Assembly (NCBI GenBank): GCA_022448425.1
Contig: JAKVCY010000031.1
Location: 1-64,000, forward strand
DNA: 64,000 bases
Direction: 5' to 3'
Source: Thalassotalea sp.
Lineage (GTDB): Bacteria; Pseudomonadota; Gammaproteobacteria; Enterobacterales; Alteromonadaceae
Below, in pieces: positions 37,642-47,052 of this stretch. How positions within the stretch are numbered: the stretch's first letter is position 1; every line of letters begins with the position of its first letter. The translations under genes were made by a program, and so were the position numbers. The notes beneath the pieces were generated by a model that worked only from the letters and a program-made list of their open reading frames with translations, did not search any database and was not told where the DNA came from.

Positions 37642-38247
37642 ATGAGTCGTATGAAGTATCTAAAACTATTTACCCTTTCTATTATTGTTATATTCGCTGT
37701 TCGATTAAGTGCAGCAGAATCTATAAAAATTCATTCCATTCACAAAGAAACGTTCTCATGTACAGAGCATTGGGAAGGGCAATTTAAGTTTGTTGGAGAT
37801 GCGCTAGGTACTGATTGTGTTATTGGTGGTTGGTATAAAGATGATGAAAGGTTGTTTCAAAGGAACTACATAAACCAAGGTTTTAAAAATGAAGATTGGT
37901 ATGGCTTCAATAAATTAGTTTTGGCGCCGTGTGATTGCAAAGTAGTAGAAGTGTATGTCAATAACGTTACAAATGTGCCTGGTATCATGACTCCCGGGCG
38001 CGCAAGCTCGATAGCGTTTCAAACAGCAGATGGAAAGACGGTTCTTCTGGCACATGTTAAGGACATAATAGTTAGCCAAGGAGATAAAGTTACAAGAGGG
38101 CAAGTCGTAGCAAAAGTAGGAAATAATGGATATAGCAGAAACCCACATATTCATATAGGCGCTTGGGATGAAAATGGTTTGCCTTTACAAATACGATTTG
38201 ACCAGAGCACACTCGCACTCTTGGAACGGGAGCAAATTATCGATTAG
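37642..38247 (+). CDS. Exported M23/LytM-like peptidase-fold protein
   Basis: A signal peptide (KYLKLFTLSIIVIFAVRLSAAE) is followed by a region with two cysteines and then an M23-like fold: LAPCDCKVVEVYVN, VLLAHVKDIIVSQGDKVTRGQVVAKVGNNGYSRNPHIHIGAWDENG. The HIHIG end matches the HxH zinc site and AHVKD the preceding His. The first HxxxD zinc motif of active M23 enzymes is not seen, where WYGFNKLVLAP occurs instead. So it may be a non-catalytic LytM-type regulator. An alternative Met lies at 37651. The gene is AT-rich compared with its neighbours, which may mean recent transfer. Confidence 0.7.
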   Translation: MSRMKYLKLFTLSIIVIFAVRLSAAESIKIHSIHKETFSCTEHWEGQFKFVGDALGTDCVIGGWYKDDERLFQRNYINQGFKNEDWYGFNKLVLAPCDCKVVEVYVNNVTNVPGIMTPGRASSIAFQTADGKTVLLAHVKDIIVSQGDKVTRGQVVAKVGNNGYSRNPHIHIGAWDENGLPLQIRFDQSTLALLEREQIID

Positions 38248-38337
38248 GGCCATATTCAAAAGCGGGATAGCTATTTTGCATATTAGCTTTTGTTTTTCAC
38301 AGATAAACAACATAGCCTCAAGGGATAGAAATTGCAG

Positions 38338-38511
38338 CTAACTTCCATCCCGCTCTTTTTCCTCTTCATCGAATGCTTTATTGCGCTTTTTAATATCTGC
38401 GAGTTGCTCGTCAGTTAAGTCAAATTTTCTCGCAGATTGCTTTAACAACAGAATACCACTGACGATAATGCCTAACGCTAAGAGCAAAATTAATAGTAAA
38501 GAAATGTCCAT
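38338..38511 (-). CDS. Small membrane protein of the DUF2897 family
   Basis: A 57-residue frame from ATG 38511 to TAG 38338. One N-terminal membrane helix (SLLLILLLALGIIVSGILLL) is followed by a charged cytoplasmic tail (KFDLTDEQLADIKKRNKAF, then EEEKERDGS). The layout and the GxxxxGxxLLKxSA turn fit DUF2897, small gammaproteobacterial proteins of unknown role. It is transcribed alone, opposite to both neighbours. Confidence 0.72.
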   Translation of the reverse strand: MDISLLLILLLALGIIVSGILLLKQSARKFDLTDEQLADIKKRNKAFDEEEKERDGS

Positions 38512-38663
38512 TGGCTAGCCTTAATCACGATAAATGGCAGATTGTAATGGCAAAATACCTTATTTATGGGTAACTTGATACTTTAGCTGTTTCTTATTTG
38601 TCTGGGCCTAGTGGGTTAACTGACGAGCTATCGTTATTACTATAATTAAAATGGAATCCTATT

Positions 38664-39830
38664 ATGTTTGAAAAACTCAACATGAAATTGCTGTTGCCAA
38701 CGGCAATCACTGGTGTGGTGTTTCTTGTTATTGCTGTCTTGATGGGTGATAGCCTGCAAGGCCTAACTGCGGTTATCTTGATGTTTGTCATGTTAGCCAT
38801 TCAACTCGGGCTTAGCTATGTTTATTCAAACGTAGCTCTTACCAATCGCCTCGCTAACTTAAAAGAATACCTAGGCCTAGTCTCCAGCACCAATAAAGCC
38901 CCTGACCGACCATTAGCTGATGAACAATCTGATGATTTAGCTGAAATCACCAATGAATTAAGTGGCTTCATTGCCAACTTATCTGAAGTACTTGCGGAAA
39001 TTAGAGAGGAATCAGAAAGTTTAAATGCTGGTTCAAGTAGCTTAGCTGCGCAAATGGTCGAGTCGGTCAGTGCGGTAGATGAAGCGAGTAATCAAATTGA
39101 ATCGATGGCTGGCGCCTTAAGCCAAGTAACCGAAACATCAAATTTACTGTCTGAAAGCGCTTAGCAAGTGAGTGAAACTACCAGTCGTGTGATGGAAGTA
39201 CTGGCACAAGGTACGTCGTCGTCGAATACTTCGCAAGTCACCATTGAGTCGGTAACTAAAGAAGTGAACAGCATGGCTGATGACTTAGCATTACTTCAAG
39301 AAGAATGTTCGCGTATCGGCTCAGTCTTGGATGTCATTCGTGGTATTGCCGAACAAACTAACTTGTTAGCGCTTAACGCGGCAATTGAAGCAGCACGTGC
39401 TGGCGAACAAGGCCGAGGCTTCGCGGTTGTTGCTGACGAAGTACGTGCATTAGCGCATCGTACGCAAGAATCGACGGTAGAAATTCAGTCGATGGTAGAG
39501 GGCTTGCAAGAAAAGTCCAACAATGCGGTGGACGCTATTAGCCGTGGTCAGGAATTAACACAAGAAAGCTTGAGTTACTCACAGCAAGTGGTTGAAGCGC
39601 TTGATCAGGTGGGTGACGCTTTTGCTGATGTCGACAACCTAACATCACAAATTGCCAGCGGTACTGACGAACAACGTCGCTCAACAGCAAGCATTAACGA
39701 TAATATGTCACTAGTGGTTGATTTAAGTTGTGAGATTACCAATGGCTTATCGTCTGTTGCACAGCATGCTGAGCAGCAAAAAATCACTTCGGGCCAAGTA
39801 GACAGTACGTTAAATCGCGTCTGCGTGTAA
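38664..39830 (+). pseudogene. Methyl-accepting chemotaxis protein interrupted by one in-frame amber codon
   Basis: The reading frame is open from ATG 38664 to TAA 39828 except for a TAG at 39162-39164. Both halves are in the same frame, so a single base change (probably CAG to TAG) explains it. Repaired, it would be 388 codons: two membrane helices (about residues 7-25 and 32-50) with almost no periplasmic loop, then a signalling domain ending in the hairpin tip [43 protein letters not shown], with the family match complete. The stop lies before that tip, so the upstream product cannot signal. Readthrough, restart at GTG 39168 or sequencing error are alternatives. Confidence 0.85.
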
Positions 39831-39870
39831 TCGCTACTAATTGCATTTTATTGCACGTAATTGCAGAAGT

Positions 39871-39898
39871 AAGAAGGCTTTTCGAAGCCTTCTTTTCT
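39871..39898 (+). terminator. Terminator of the chemoreceptor gene
   Basis: AAGAAGGCTT (39871-39880) and AAGCCTTCTT (39885-39894) form a 10-bp stem with a TTCG tetraloop, then TTTC. It lies 41 bases after the stop. Confidence 0.85.
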
Positions 39899-40249
39899 AA
39901 GTTTTTCTTAGTTAAACACTTTTTAATTGTGCACACTTAATCTAACCTTTCCCTCAAAGAACAACTACATAGAATCCAAAGTTAAATTGATCTCTTGAAC
40001 CGTCTTAGCTCGTTGTAGTTGAGCTAAATAGATTATTTGATGTTCGCAGTAACACTCAGTGATTGTTCGATAAATGTACGCAACTTGCTAATTTATCGTC
40101 TTTTTCTGGGCGTTTATCGTGTTCATGGTTGAACCGAGATTTATTTCTAATTAATGTTACTATGTAACAAAATACGTAAGTCTATACGTTAGAAAAACGA
40201 ATTTTTAACAAGAAATGTCACACAATAAAAAATCAAAGTTGGTGGAAGC
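39899..40249. other. Intergenic region before the BNR-protein gene
   Basis: No gene was seen. There is a hairpin TAGCTC...GAGCTA near 40006-40026 and a small GTTAC-TAT-GTAAC palindrome near 40155. GGTGGA just before 40250 is the ribosome-binding site of the next gene. No regulator site could be assigned. Confidence 0.4.
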
Positions 40250-43200
40250 ATGAAAAAACTACTTCAGGTGGCTATCGCTGCCTCGTTAGCGATTTCAAGT
40301 GCCGACGTCTTGGCTTTTAAGTCTAAAGACGCCGACAGTTCGCTATTTAAAAGCAGTACCTTTAATGCCATGGAAATGCGCAATATCGGTCCAGCTTACA
40401 TGTCAGGTCGTATCGCAGATATCGCGGTAGACCAAAATAATCCATCTACCTGGTATACAGCAGTAGGTTCAGGTGGTGTATGGAAAACGGTAAATGCGGG
40501 TACTACCTGGACACCGATTTTTGACAAGCAAGCAGTTTACTCTACAGGTGATGTAACGATTGACCCTAGCAACTCAGACATTATCTGGGTTGGTACAGGT
40601 GAAAACAATGGTGGTCGTCATATCAGCTTTGGTGACGGTATTTATAAATCACTAGATGGTGGTAAAACTTGGAAAAACATGGGGTTAAAAGACTCTGAGC
40701 GTATTTCCGATATTATTATCCATCCAACTAATTCAGACATCGTTTGGGCAGCAGTTCAAGGTCCACTATGGTCAAGCGGCGGTGAGCGCGGCTTATACAA
40801 AACCACTGACGGTGGTGAAACTTGGAAACAAGTACTAACGCCTGAAGATGAGTGGACAGGTGTAACGTCTCTACTTATCGACCCTCGTAATCCAAATAAA
40901 CTTTATGCTGCGACGTGGTCACGTCAACGCACAGTTGCTTCATACGTAGGTACTGGCCCTGGTGCTGGCATTCACACGTCTGATGATGGCGGTGAAACCT
41001 GGACTGAATTAAAAACCGGTTTACCAGCAGGCAACATGGGTAAAATTGGTATGGCGATTTCGCCAATCAACCCAGACGTTGTTTACGCGACAATAGAAAC
41101 AGATAACCGCAAGGGTGGTTTCTACCGCTCTGAAAATCGTGGTGCAAGTTGGACAAAGATGTCTGACGAAGTAGGCGGCGGTACTGGTCCTCATTACTAC
41201 CAAGAAATTTTCGCTGATCAACATCAAATGGATCGCGTATATATTGCCAGTAACTACAGTAAAGTTTCTGACGATGGCGGTAAAACATGGACGCCTATCA
41301 GCACTAAGCGTAAGCACGTAGATGATCACGCATTTGCATTCCACCCAACAGACCCTGATTTCGTCTTAATCGGCTCTGACGGTGGTATTTACATGTCTCA
41401 CGACCGTATGGAGACATGGCGCTACATTTCAAACTTACCATTAACTCAGTTCTACAAAGTTGCACCAGATGATGCAGAACCATTCTACACGGTTTATGCT
41501 GGCGCACAAGATAACTCTACGCAAGGTGGCCCATCGCGTACTAAGCGTTCTGAAGGTATCAAAAACAAAGATTGGTTCTTAACGTTAGGTGGTGACGGTC
41601 ATCAGCCAGCTGTTGAGCCAGGCAACCCAGACATTATGTACTCACAGTGGCAGCAAGGTAACTTGATGCGTCATGACTTGAAAACACGTGAAAACGTTTA
41701 CATCAAGCCACAAGCACGTCCAGGTGAGCCAGCTGAGCGATTCAACTGGGATGCGCCCATCAACGTTTCTTCACACGATCCTAAGCGCATTTACCATGCG
41801 TCACAGCGCGTTTGGCGTTCAGACGATCGCGGTGACAGTTGGACACCAATTTCTGGTGACTTAACTAAAGATGGCAACCGTATGCATATGCCGATGATGG
41901 GCCGCACTTGGTCTGTTGAAGCAGGTTGGGACATCTACGCGATGTCTAACTTCCACACGATTGCTAACTTCTCTGAAAGCCCAGTTGACGAAAACATCCT
42001 ATGGGTGGGTACAGACGACGGTTTAATTCAGGTAACGACTGACGGCGGTAAAAACTGGAAGAAGATTGACCTTAAGAAGGTGAGAGGCGTTCCTGCAAAT
42101 GCGTATGTTAATGACATTCGTGCCGATTTATTCGACCCGAATACGGTATATGTTGCACTTGATAACCACAAAGAAGGCGACTTTAAACCTTACTTAATTA
42201 AGTCGACTAACTTAGGTAAAAAGTGGACGTCATTGGCGGAAGATTTGCCTGAGAAACACCTTGTATGGCGTATCGTACAAGATCACGTGAACAAAGACTT
42301 GTTATTCATCGGTACTGAGTTCGGTATCTTTTTCACTGTTGATGGCGGTAAAAAGTGGTTAGAGCTAGACGGTGGTATGCCAAATATCTCAACGCGTGAC
42401 GTGAAAATTCAGCGTCGTGAGAACGATTTAGTTGCGGGTACATTCGGACGTGGTATCTACATTCTTGATGACTACGCGCCACTGCGTCAGTTAACTGCGA
42501 AGACAATGGAGCAAGATGCTTTACTATTTGCACCGAGCCGCCCAGTTAAATGGTTCCGCCTTGACGGCAACCACGCCAGAACAGACGGTGATGATCGTTT
42601 CGTAGCGAAGAACCCAGCACATGGTGCAACCTTAACTTACTTCTTAAAAGACAGCTTATTAACCGCGAAGCAAAAGCGCCAAGCTGCTGAGAAGAAGATG
42701 GTTAAAGACGAGAAATACCCTAAGTACCCATCATGGGAAGCTATCGAAAAAGAAAACCAAGAAGCTAAACCAGCTGTTTACGCAGAAATTACCGACGCCA
42801 ACGGTAACTTCGTTAACCGCGTAGCAGGTAAAACGAAGAAAGGGTTACACCGTGTTACTTGGAACATGACATACGCCAAAGGTAGTGCAATTACGGGTAA
42901 GAAAGCGTCTGGTTGGTCACCAATGGGGCGTGGCTTAATGGCTGCTCCTGGCATGTACACTGCGACACTATACAAGCGTGTAGGTAGTGAAGTTACTCAA
43001 CTTGCTTCGCCTGTTGAATTCGAACTTAAACCTATCTTTGAAGGTGCTTTAGCATCAGCTTCTTCTGCAGACGTACTTAAATACGGCCAAGAAGTTGCGC
43101 AAGTAGAGCGTCGTTCTTCAGCGGCAGGTGCTGTACTTAAAAACCTGAAGAAAACGATGAAGTCAGTGCGAACTGCAATTGACAGAACACCAGGTGACAT

Positions 43201-43525
43201 CGCTAAACTTGAAGCGGATTATGCGGCAATTCAAGCAGAGCTAAACGCTATTAACTTTGAAATATACGGTTTAGAGTCACGTGATCGTAAGGGGGCCAAG
43301 CCAGCGAATATCGCTAGTCGCCTAGGTTACGCAATGTCTGGTGCGGGTAATTCTTTTGGCCCGACACAGCAACATCGCGAGCAGTTAGGCTATGCGCTAG
43401 AAGGCTTAAATGCAGTATCTAAGCGTATTAGTACGCTGCAAGAAACTACATTACCAGCGTTACAAAAAGCGATTGTTGATGCGAAAGGTCCTTGGACTGC
43501 AGGTGCAGCGCTAATCAATGAGTAG
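40250..43525 (+). CDS. Large exported BNR/Asp-box beta-propeller protein (VPS10/sortilin-like)
   Basis: A signal peptide (MKKLLQVAIAASLAISSADVLA) starts a 1091-residue protein. It is built of repeated Asp-box motifs of the form S-x-D-G-G-x-x-W, for example KSLDGGKTWKN, KTTDGGETWKQ, HTSDDGGETWTEL, SDDGGKTWTP, VTTDGGKNWKK and FTVDGGKKWLEL. These are typical of two stacked 7- to 10-bladed propellers over residues 40-750. A beta-sandwich-like segment and a helical C-terminus (about 930-1080) follow. Similar proteins are common in marine Bacteroidetes and Alteromonadales, often labelled glycosyl hydrolase or sortilin-like; no catalytic residues are apparent. It is probably periplasmic and stands alone between terminators. 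Confidence 0.85.
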   Translation: MKKLLQVAIAASLAISSADVLAFKSKDADSSLFKSSTFNAMEMRNIGPAYMSGRIADIAVDQNNPSTWYTAVGSGGVWKTVNAGTTWTPIFDKQAVYSTGDVTIDPSNSDIIWVGTGENNGGRHISFGDGIYKSLDGGKTWKNMGLKDSERISDIIIHPTNSDIVWAAVQGPLWSSGGERGLYKTTDGGETWKQVLTPEDEWTGVTSLLIDPRNPNKLYAATWSRQRTVASYVGTGPGAGIHTSDDGGETWTELKTGLPAGNMGKIGMAISPINPDVVYATIETDNRKGGFYRSENRGASWTKMSDEVGGGTGPHYYQEIFADQHQMDRVYIASNYSKVSDDGGKTWTPISTKRKHVDDHAFAFHPTDPDFVLIGSDGGIYMSHDRMETWRYISNLPLTQFYKVAPDDAEPFYTVYAGAQDNSTQGGPSRTKRSEGIKNKDWFLTLGGDGHQPAVEPGNPDIMYSQWQQGNLMRHDLKTRENVYIKPQARPGEPAERFNWDAPINVSSHDPKRIYHASQRVWRSDDRGDSWTPISGDLTKDGNRMHMPMMGRTWSVEAGWDIYAMSNFHTIANFSESPVDENILWVGTDDGLIQVTTDGGKNWKKIDLKKVRGVPANAYVNDIRADLFDPNTVYVALDNHKEGDFKPYLIKSTNLGKKWTSLAEDLPEKHLVWRIVQDHVNKDLLFIGTEFGIFFTVDGGKKWLELDGGMPNISTRDVKIQRRENDLVAGTFGRGIYILDDYAPLRQLTAKTMEQDALLFAPSRPVKWFRLDGNHARTDGDDRFVAKNPAHGATLTYFLKDSLLTAKQKRQAAEKKMVKDEKYPKYPSWEAIEKENQEAKPAVYAEITDANGNFVNRVAGKTKKGLHRVTWNMTYAKGSAITGKKASGWSPMGRGLMAAPGMYTATLYKRVGSEVTQLASPVEFELKPIFEGALASASSADVLKYGQEVAQVERRSSAAGAVLKNLKKTMKSVRTAIDRTPGDIAKLEADYAAIQAELNAINFEIYGLESRDRKGAKPANIASRLGYAMSGAGNSFGPTQQHREQLGYALEGLNAVSKRISTLQETTLPALQKAIVDAKGPWTAGAALINE

Positions 43526-43560
43526 CGCTTAAATCAAGCATTGCTTTTTAAGCTAGAACG

Positions 43561-43592
43561 AAAAACGGCACTTTTAATAAGTGCCGTTTTTT
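43561..43592 (+). terminator. Terminator of the BNR-protein gene
   Basis: The stem AAAACGGCACTT / AAGTGCCGTTTT with a short TTAAT loop is followed by TTTTTT. A-run and T-run flank both sides, so it may also act for the convergent PilZ-like gene ending at 43653. Confidence 0.9.
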
Positions 43593-43652
43593 ATTGTGAA
43601 TTCATTTTTTAGAGAAAGTGGTTTAACCAATTTAATGTAGTCGGTATTATTT

Positions 43653-44252
43653 TTATTCTTGTTGCTCTCTGCGTTTTTGCGCTAATGCTTGTAGGTGCTT
43701 AGATTGTTGATGCAAACTATGCCTTACCAGCGTTTCTTGGTCTTCCTCACGAATAAACTCAAAGATTACTTTGTGGCTGAAACCTGAGTCAGTTTCATTG
43801 CTTTCCACAACTTGCCCAATACAATACACTGCGCAATTATCTTCCAGTAAAAATATTTTCATCTCTAAACGCTGAAGTAGCTCAAAGCTTTGGTCACTGT
43901 TAAAAATAACGCCACCACCACCAAAATGCAGTCCCTGAGAACGCTTATCTTCATCGTCTTGTTGACTTAAAATGTAACCCACCAACAAATCTATTTTATG
44001 AGATTGATGATTAAGGAAATCAGCAAGTTGTGTTGCTACGCCGCTAAGTCCTTGGATGGAACGAATAGCAGATTGGTCTATAGTGACCATGTCACTTGCC
44101 ATTTTAAATGGTAGTGGCATGCTGTTAAGAAATTGGTCGAAGCTGTTGATTTCATCGTGCTTTATTGCAGTGATATTGACGTTGAATTCATGATCTATTG
44201 AAAAGAATTCATCAAATTGTTGCAATTTAGTTTGCAGGTCATTTTCTGTCAT
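43653..44252 (-). CDS. Probable atypical PilZ-domain protein
   Basis: A 199-residue cytoplasmic protein without membrane helices. The C-terminal half (SQGLHFGGGGVIFNSDQSFELLQRLEMKIFL..CIGQVVES..SHKVIFEFIREEDQETLVRHSLHQQSKHLQA) has the strand order and final helix of PilZ proteins, in particular the I-x-F-x-F-I-x-x-x-D-x-x-x-L-V end. The usual c-di-GMP ligands RxxxR and D/NxSxxG are not evident, so binding is uncertain. The family assignment is from pattern only. It is divergent from the GNAT gene, 67 bases apart. Confidence 0.55.
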   Translation of the reverse strand: MTENDLQTKLQQFDEFFSIDHEFNVNITAIKHDEINSFDQFLNSMPLPFKMASDMVTIDQSAIRSIQGLSGVATQLADFLNHQSHKIDLLVGYILSQQDDEDKRSQGLHFGGGGVIFNSDQSFELLQRLEMKIFLLEDNCAVYCIGQVVESNETDSGFSHKVIFEFIREEDQETLVRHSLHQQSKHLQALAQKRREQQE

Positions 44253-44319
44253 GTGATAGCCTTGGTACCCATCGATTTGGGTAAGTATTCAATATTTAGC
44301 GCATTTTTTCGAGTTCTTT

Positions 44320-44934
44320 ATGGATAACAAATCAATTAATGACAATCACTCCGCTAACTTCAGTTACGATATTTGCACAGAATCATCTAACGATGTGCGT
44401 GCTATTTATCGTGTTGTTCAGTCGGCATTTGCAAGTGCACTGCAGAGCGACGGTAATGAGCAAGACATTGTCAAAGAATTGAGGGAAAACGGCGATTTAA
44501 CGGTGTCGCTGCTCGCCAAACTTAAGGCCGTTGACGGCAATGAAGTTAGTGACAATAAAGTTATTGGCCATGTGGCGTTTTCGTCAGTGTTAATCGTCAA
44601 TGATGATGAAATGATAAGAGGTTACTTCGGCTTGGCGCCTGTTTCGGTGCTACCAGAGTATCAAGGATCAGGAGTTGCCAACGCACTTAACAAACATGGG
44701 CTTAAAGCCGTTGAAGCGTTTGGCGCAAAAGGCTGTGTTGCATTAGATGAGCCGAAATATTACCAACGCTTTGGTTTTGAATGTGAGCCAGACATCTCAT
44801 ATCCCGGCGTGCCAGCAGAACATTCAGACTATTTTAGGGTCATACATTTTGTCGTGCCAGTTGGTGATGAGAATGCAGTTAAAGGTGCGGTGCAATATGC
44901 GCCAGCATTTTCGCCAGCATTTTCGCCAGCGTAG
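44320..44934 (+). CDS. GNAT-family N-acetyltransferase (YhbS-like)
   Basis: The GNAT core is clear: FASALQSDGNEQDIVKELRENGD, VIGHVAFSSVLI, LAPVSVLPEYQGSGVANALNKHGLKA (acetyl-CoA loop Q-G-x-G-x-A), then YYQRFGFECEPDISYPG, the YhbS/PA4866-like product side. Substrate unknown. At the C-terminus the last residues are a short repeat AFSPAFSPAFSPA, encoded by a 12-base tandem repeat. It is separate from lolC by about 106 bases. Confidence 0.88.
   Translation: MDNKSINDNHSANFSYDICTESSNDVRAIYRVVQSAFASALQSDGNEQDIVKELRENGDLTVSLLAKLKAVDGNEVSDNKVIGHVAFSSVLIVNDDEMIRGYFGLAPVSVLPEYQGSGVANALNKHGLKAVEAFGAKGCVALDEPKYYQRFGFECEPDISYPGVPAEHSDYFRVIHFVVPVGDENAVKGAVQYAPAFSPAFSPA
44901..44931 (+). repeat. 12-bp tandem repeat at the end of the GNAT gene
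   Basis: GCCAGCATTTTC occurs twice (44901-44912 and 44913-44924), followed by a partial copy GCCAGC just before the stop. It encodes repeated Ala-Phe-Ser-Pro. The unit is a multiple of three, so copy-number change would only lengthen or shorten the tail. Confidence 0.85.
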
Positions 44935-45040
44935 TGTTTTATATTGACTAACCCTCTTAATAATCAGGTGTGGGAGAGCAGAGCGTATGTTATGCTCGCG
45001 ATAATTTTTATGAAGAATATTCAACGGTTTGGCGTTTAGC

Positions 45041-46264
45041 ATGTTTCAGCCGCTTAGTACATTTATTGGCTTGCGTTATAGCCAAAGTCGAAGTCGTAAG
45101 GGCTTTGTATCTTTCATCACATTTTTCTCAATAGCAGGGATTTTATTAGGCGTAGCCTCATTAATTACTGTCGTTTCGGTAATGAATGGTTTTGAAGGTG
45201 AGCTTAAAAAACGGGTCTTGGGGTTAATTCCACACGTCATCATTGAAACAGAACAACCGTTCGAACAGGCTAGAAAGTCTTTGCTTGCCTACCCGGAAAT
45301 CAGCAATGTAACGCCGTTTGAACAAACAGAGGCACTAATTCAGTCGACCTCGACGATGTCAGGTATTTTGATTCAAGGTGTTAACGCTGATATTGAAAAC
45401 AGCAGTATTGTTGAACATAACATGGTGGTCGGCAATTTTAATACCCTAGCAGAAAAGGGGTATAACGTTGTTATAGGTCAGGCACTGGCAAACAAGTTAA
45501 ATGTCACCATGGGTGATAAACTACGTATCATTTTGCCTAATAAGACTCTGTTTACCCCTATGGGAAGAGTCCCCGTTCAACGAACTTTCAACGTTACTGG
45601 TATCTTCAATGTTGGCTCACAAGTCGATGATGCGGTAGTGTACGTGAGCCATATTGCTGCTCAGAAGCTCTTGCGTAAACGCAATTCAGAAGTAGGTACT
45701 GCAAGACTTTATCTTAACGATGCTTTTGCGGTTGATATGTTGCTGGGTAAATTGGCGGCGGACAAGTCATTAAGTATTACAGAAATTACCAGTTGGAAGG
45801 ATAGCCAAGGTAGCCTTTTTGCTGCGGTTAAAATGGAAAAAAATATGATGTGGTTGATGTTAAGCCTGATTGTCGGTATCGCCGCGTTTAATATCGTCTC
45901 GGCATTGATCATGGTGGTCAATGACAAGCAGGGTGAAATTAGTATTTTACAAACCATGGGCATGGACAAAGCAGGTATTATTCAGGTGTTTATCACTCAA
46001 GGCCTAGTGAATGGTACGTGGGGCGTTGCGCTCGGCACTGTTACTGGGCTCGCTATGACGTTTGGTTTGAACCCCGCATTATCCGCCTTTGGCATAAATA
46101 TTTTCGGTCCGGGCTATGTCAGCCAAGTGTTGCCGATTCAATTAGAGTGGCTTGATGTAGGCGTAATTGTTATTTCGGCATTTGCCATGAGTTTTCTAGC
46201 GACCTTGTATCCAGCGTATCGCGCATCAACCACTTTACCAGCAGAGGTTTTACGAAATGAGTAG
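45041..46264 (+). CDS. lolC: Lipoprotein-releasing ABC transporter permease LolC
   Basis: LolC with LolE and LolD extracts outer-membrane lipoproteins from the inner membrane and hands them to LolA. It has four membrane helices (one after [21 protein letters not shown], three in the C-terminal third) and a large periplasmic domain between. The FtsX/MacB permease signature NIVSALIMVVNDKQGEISILQTMGM is present. The frame opens at 45029, but MFQPLSTFIGLRY at 45041 is the family N-terminus. It ends inside the lolD start (ATGAGTAG). Confidence 0.93.
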   Translation: MFQPLSTFIGLRYSQSRSRKGFVSFITFFSIAGILLGVASLITVVSVMNGFEGELKKRVLGLIPHVIIETEQPFEQARKSLLAYPEISNVTPFEQTEALIQSTSTMSGILIQGVNADIENSSIVEHNMVVGNFNTLAEKGYNVVIGQALANKLNVTMGDKLRIILPNKTLFTPMGRVPVQRTFNVTGIFNVGSQVDDAVVYVSHIAAQKLLRKRNSEVGTARLYLNDAFAVDMLLGKLAADKSLSITEITSWKDSQGSLFAAVKMEKNMMWLMLSLIVGIAAFNIVSALIMVVNDKQGEISILQTMGMDKAGIIQVFITQGLVNGTWGVALGTVTGLAMTFGLNPALSAFGINIFGPGYVSQVLPIQLEWLDVGVIVISAFAMSFLATLYPAYRASTTLPAEVLRNE

Positions 46265-46949
46265 TGTCTTGCAATGTATTAATTTGTCGAAAAGCTATGT
46301 GCAAGGCAAAAATGAAACTCCCGTACTGTCAGAGTTATCATTAGATGTGAAACGTGGCGAGCTACTAGCGATTGTTGGTAGTTCAGGCTGTGGTAAAAGT
46401 ACCTTTCTACATCTGGCAGGCGCTTTAGATACTGCGACAAGTGGCCAAGTGTTAGTACAAGGCACTGATTTGTTTACGCTATCCGACAAAGAAAAAGCCA
46501 AGTTTCGCAATCAAAATATCGGCTTCATCTACCAGTTTCATCATTTGATGATGGAGTTCTCGGCACTTGAAAATGTTGCCATCCCCCTCATGATTGCTGG
46601 CGAAAGTGCAAAAATAGCGACAGATAAAGCACGTGAAATGCTTGAGAAAGTCGGGCTATCGCACCGTGTAAAACATCGTCCAGCGGAGCTTTCAGGTGGT
46701 GAACGCCAGCGTGTCGCTATTGCGAGAGCACTTGTGACCAGCCCAGCGTTAGTACTTGCTGACGAACCGACGGGTAACCTTGACTTTGATACTGCGCAGC
46801 AAATCTACCAGCTTATCAAAGAGCTTAATCAAGAACTTTCGATTAGCTTCGTGGTGGTGACTCATGACTTAGCACTTGCCGCTAAGATGGACCGTCAACT
46901 GCGTTTAGATCACGGCAAGCTTTCTTCGCTTGTGGTGCAAGTTAAGTAA
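46257..46949 (+). CDS. lolD: Lipoprotein-releasing ABC transporter ATPase LolD
   Basis: LolD powers lipoprotein release. Walker A is GSSGCGKST, the signature LSGGERQR, Walker B LVLADEPTGNLD, and the LolD-type segment NQNIGFIYQFHHLMMEFSALENVAIPL is present. At 230 residues it is normal. It overlaps lolC by 8 bases. lolE follows after about 100 bases, a larger gap than in E. coli. Confidence 0.96.
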   Translation: MSSVLQCINLSKSYVQGKNETPVLSELSLDVKRGELLAIVGSSGCGKSTFLHLAGALDTATSGQVLVQGTDLFTLSDKEKAKFRNQNIGFIYQFHHLMMEFSALENVAIPLMIAGESAKIATDKAREMLEKVGLSHRVKHRPAELSGGERQRVAIARALVTSPALVLADEPTGNLDFDTAQQIYQLIKELNQELSISFVVVTHDLALAAKMDRQLRLDHGKLSSLVVQVK

Positions 46950-47052
46950 TGAGGTTAGCAAGAGTGAACGACTTAACTTGTTATTTAACTGACTTAAATA
47001 GCAGCGCACATATCGGCATATCTTGCGGCATCGCCACGTTAATGGGGGCGTT

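Noticed and set aside
39162-39170. TAG CAA as a programmed readthrough context (tobamovirus-like)
   Set aside because: That context acts in eukaryotic ribosomes, and the following codon is GTG rather than UUA. A simple nonsense mutation is the more economical reading.
38664-39830. Two separate chemotaxis genes
   Set aside because: Both parts share one frame, have no new ribosome-binding site at 39168, and together make one complete receptor.
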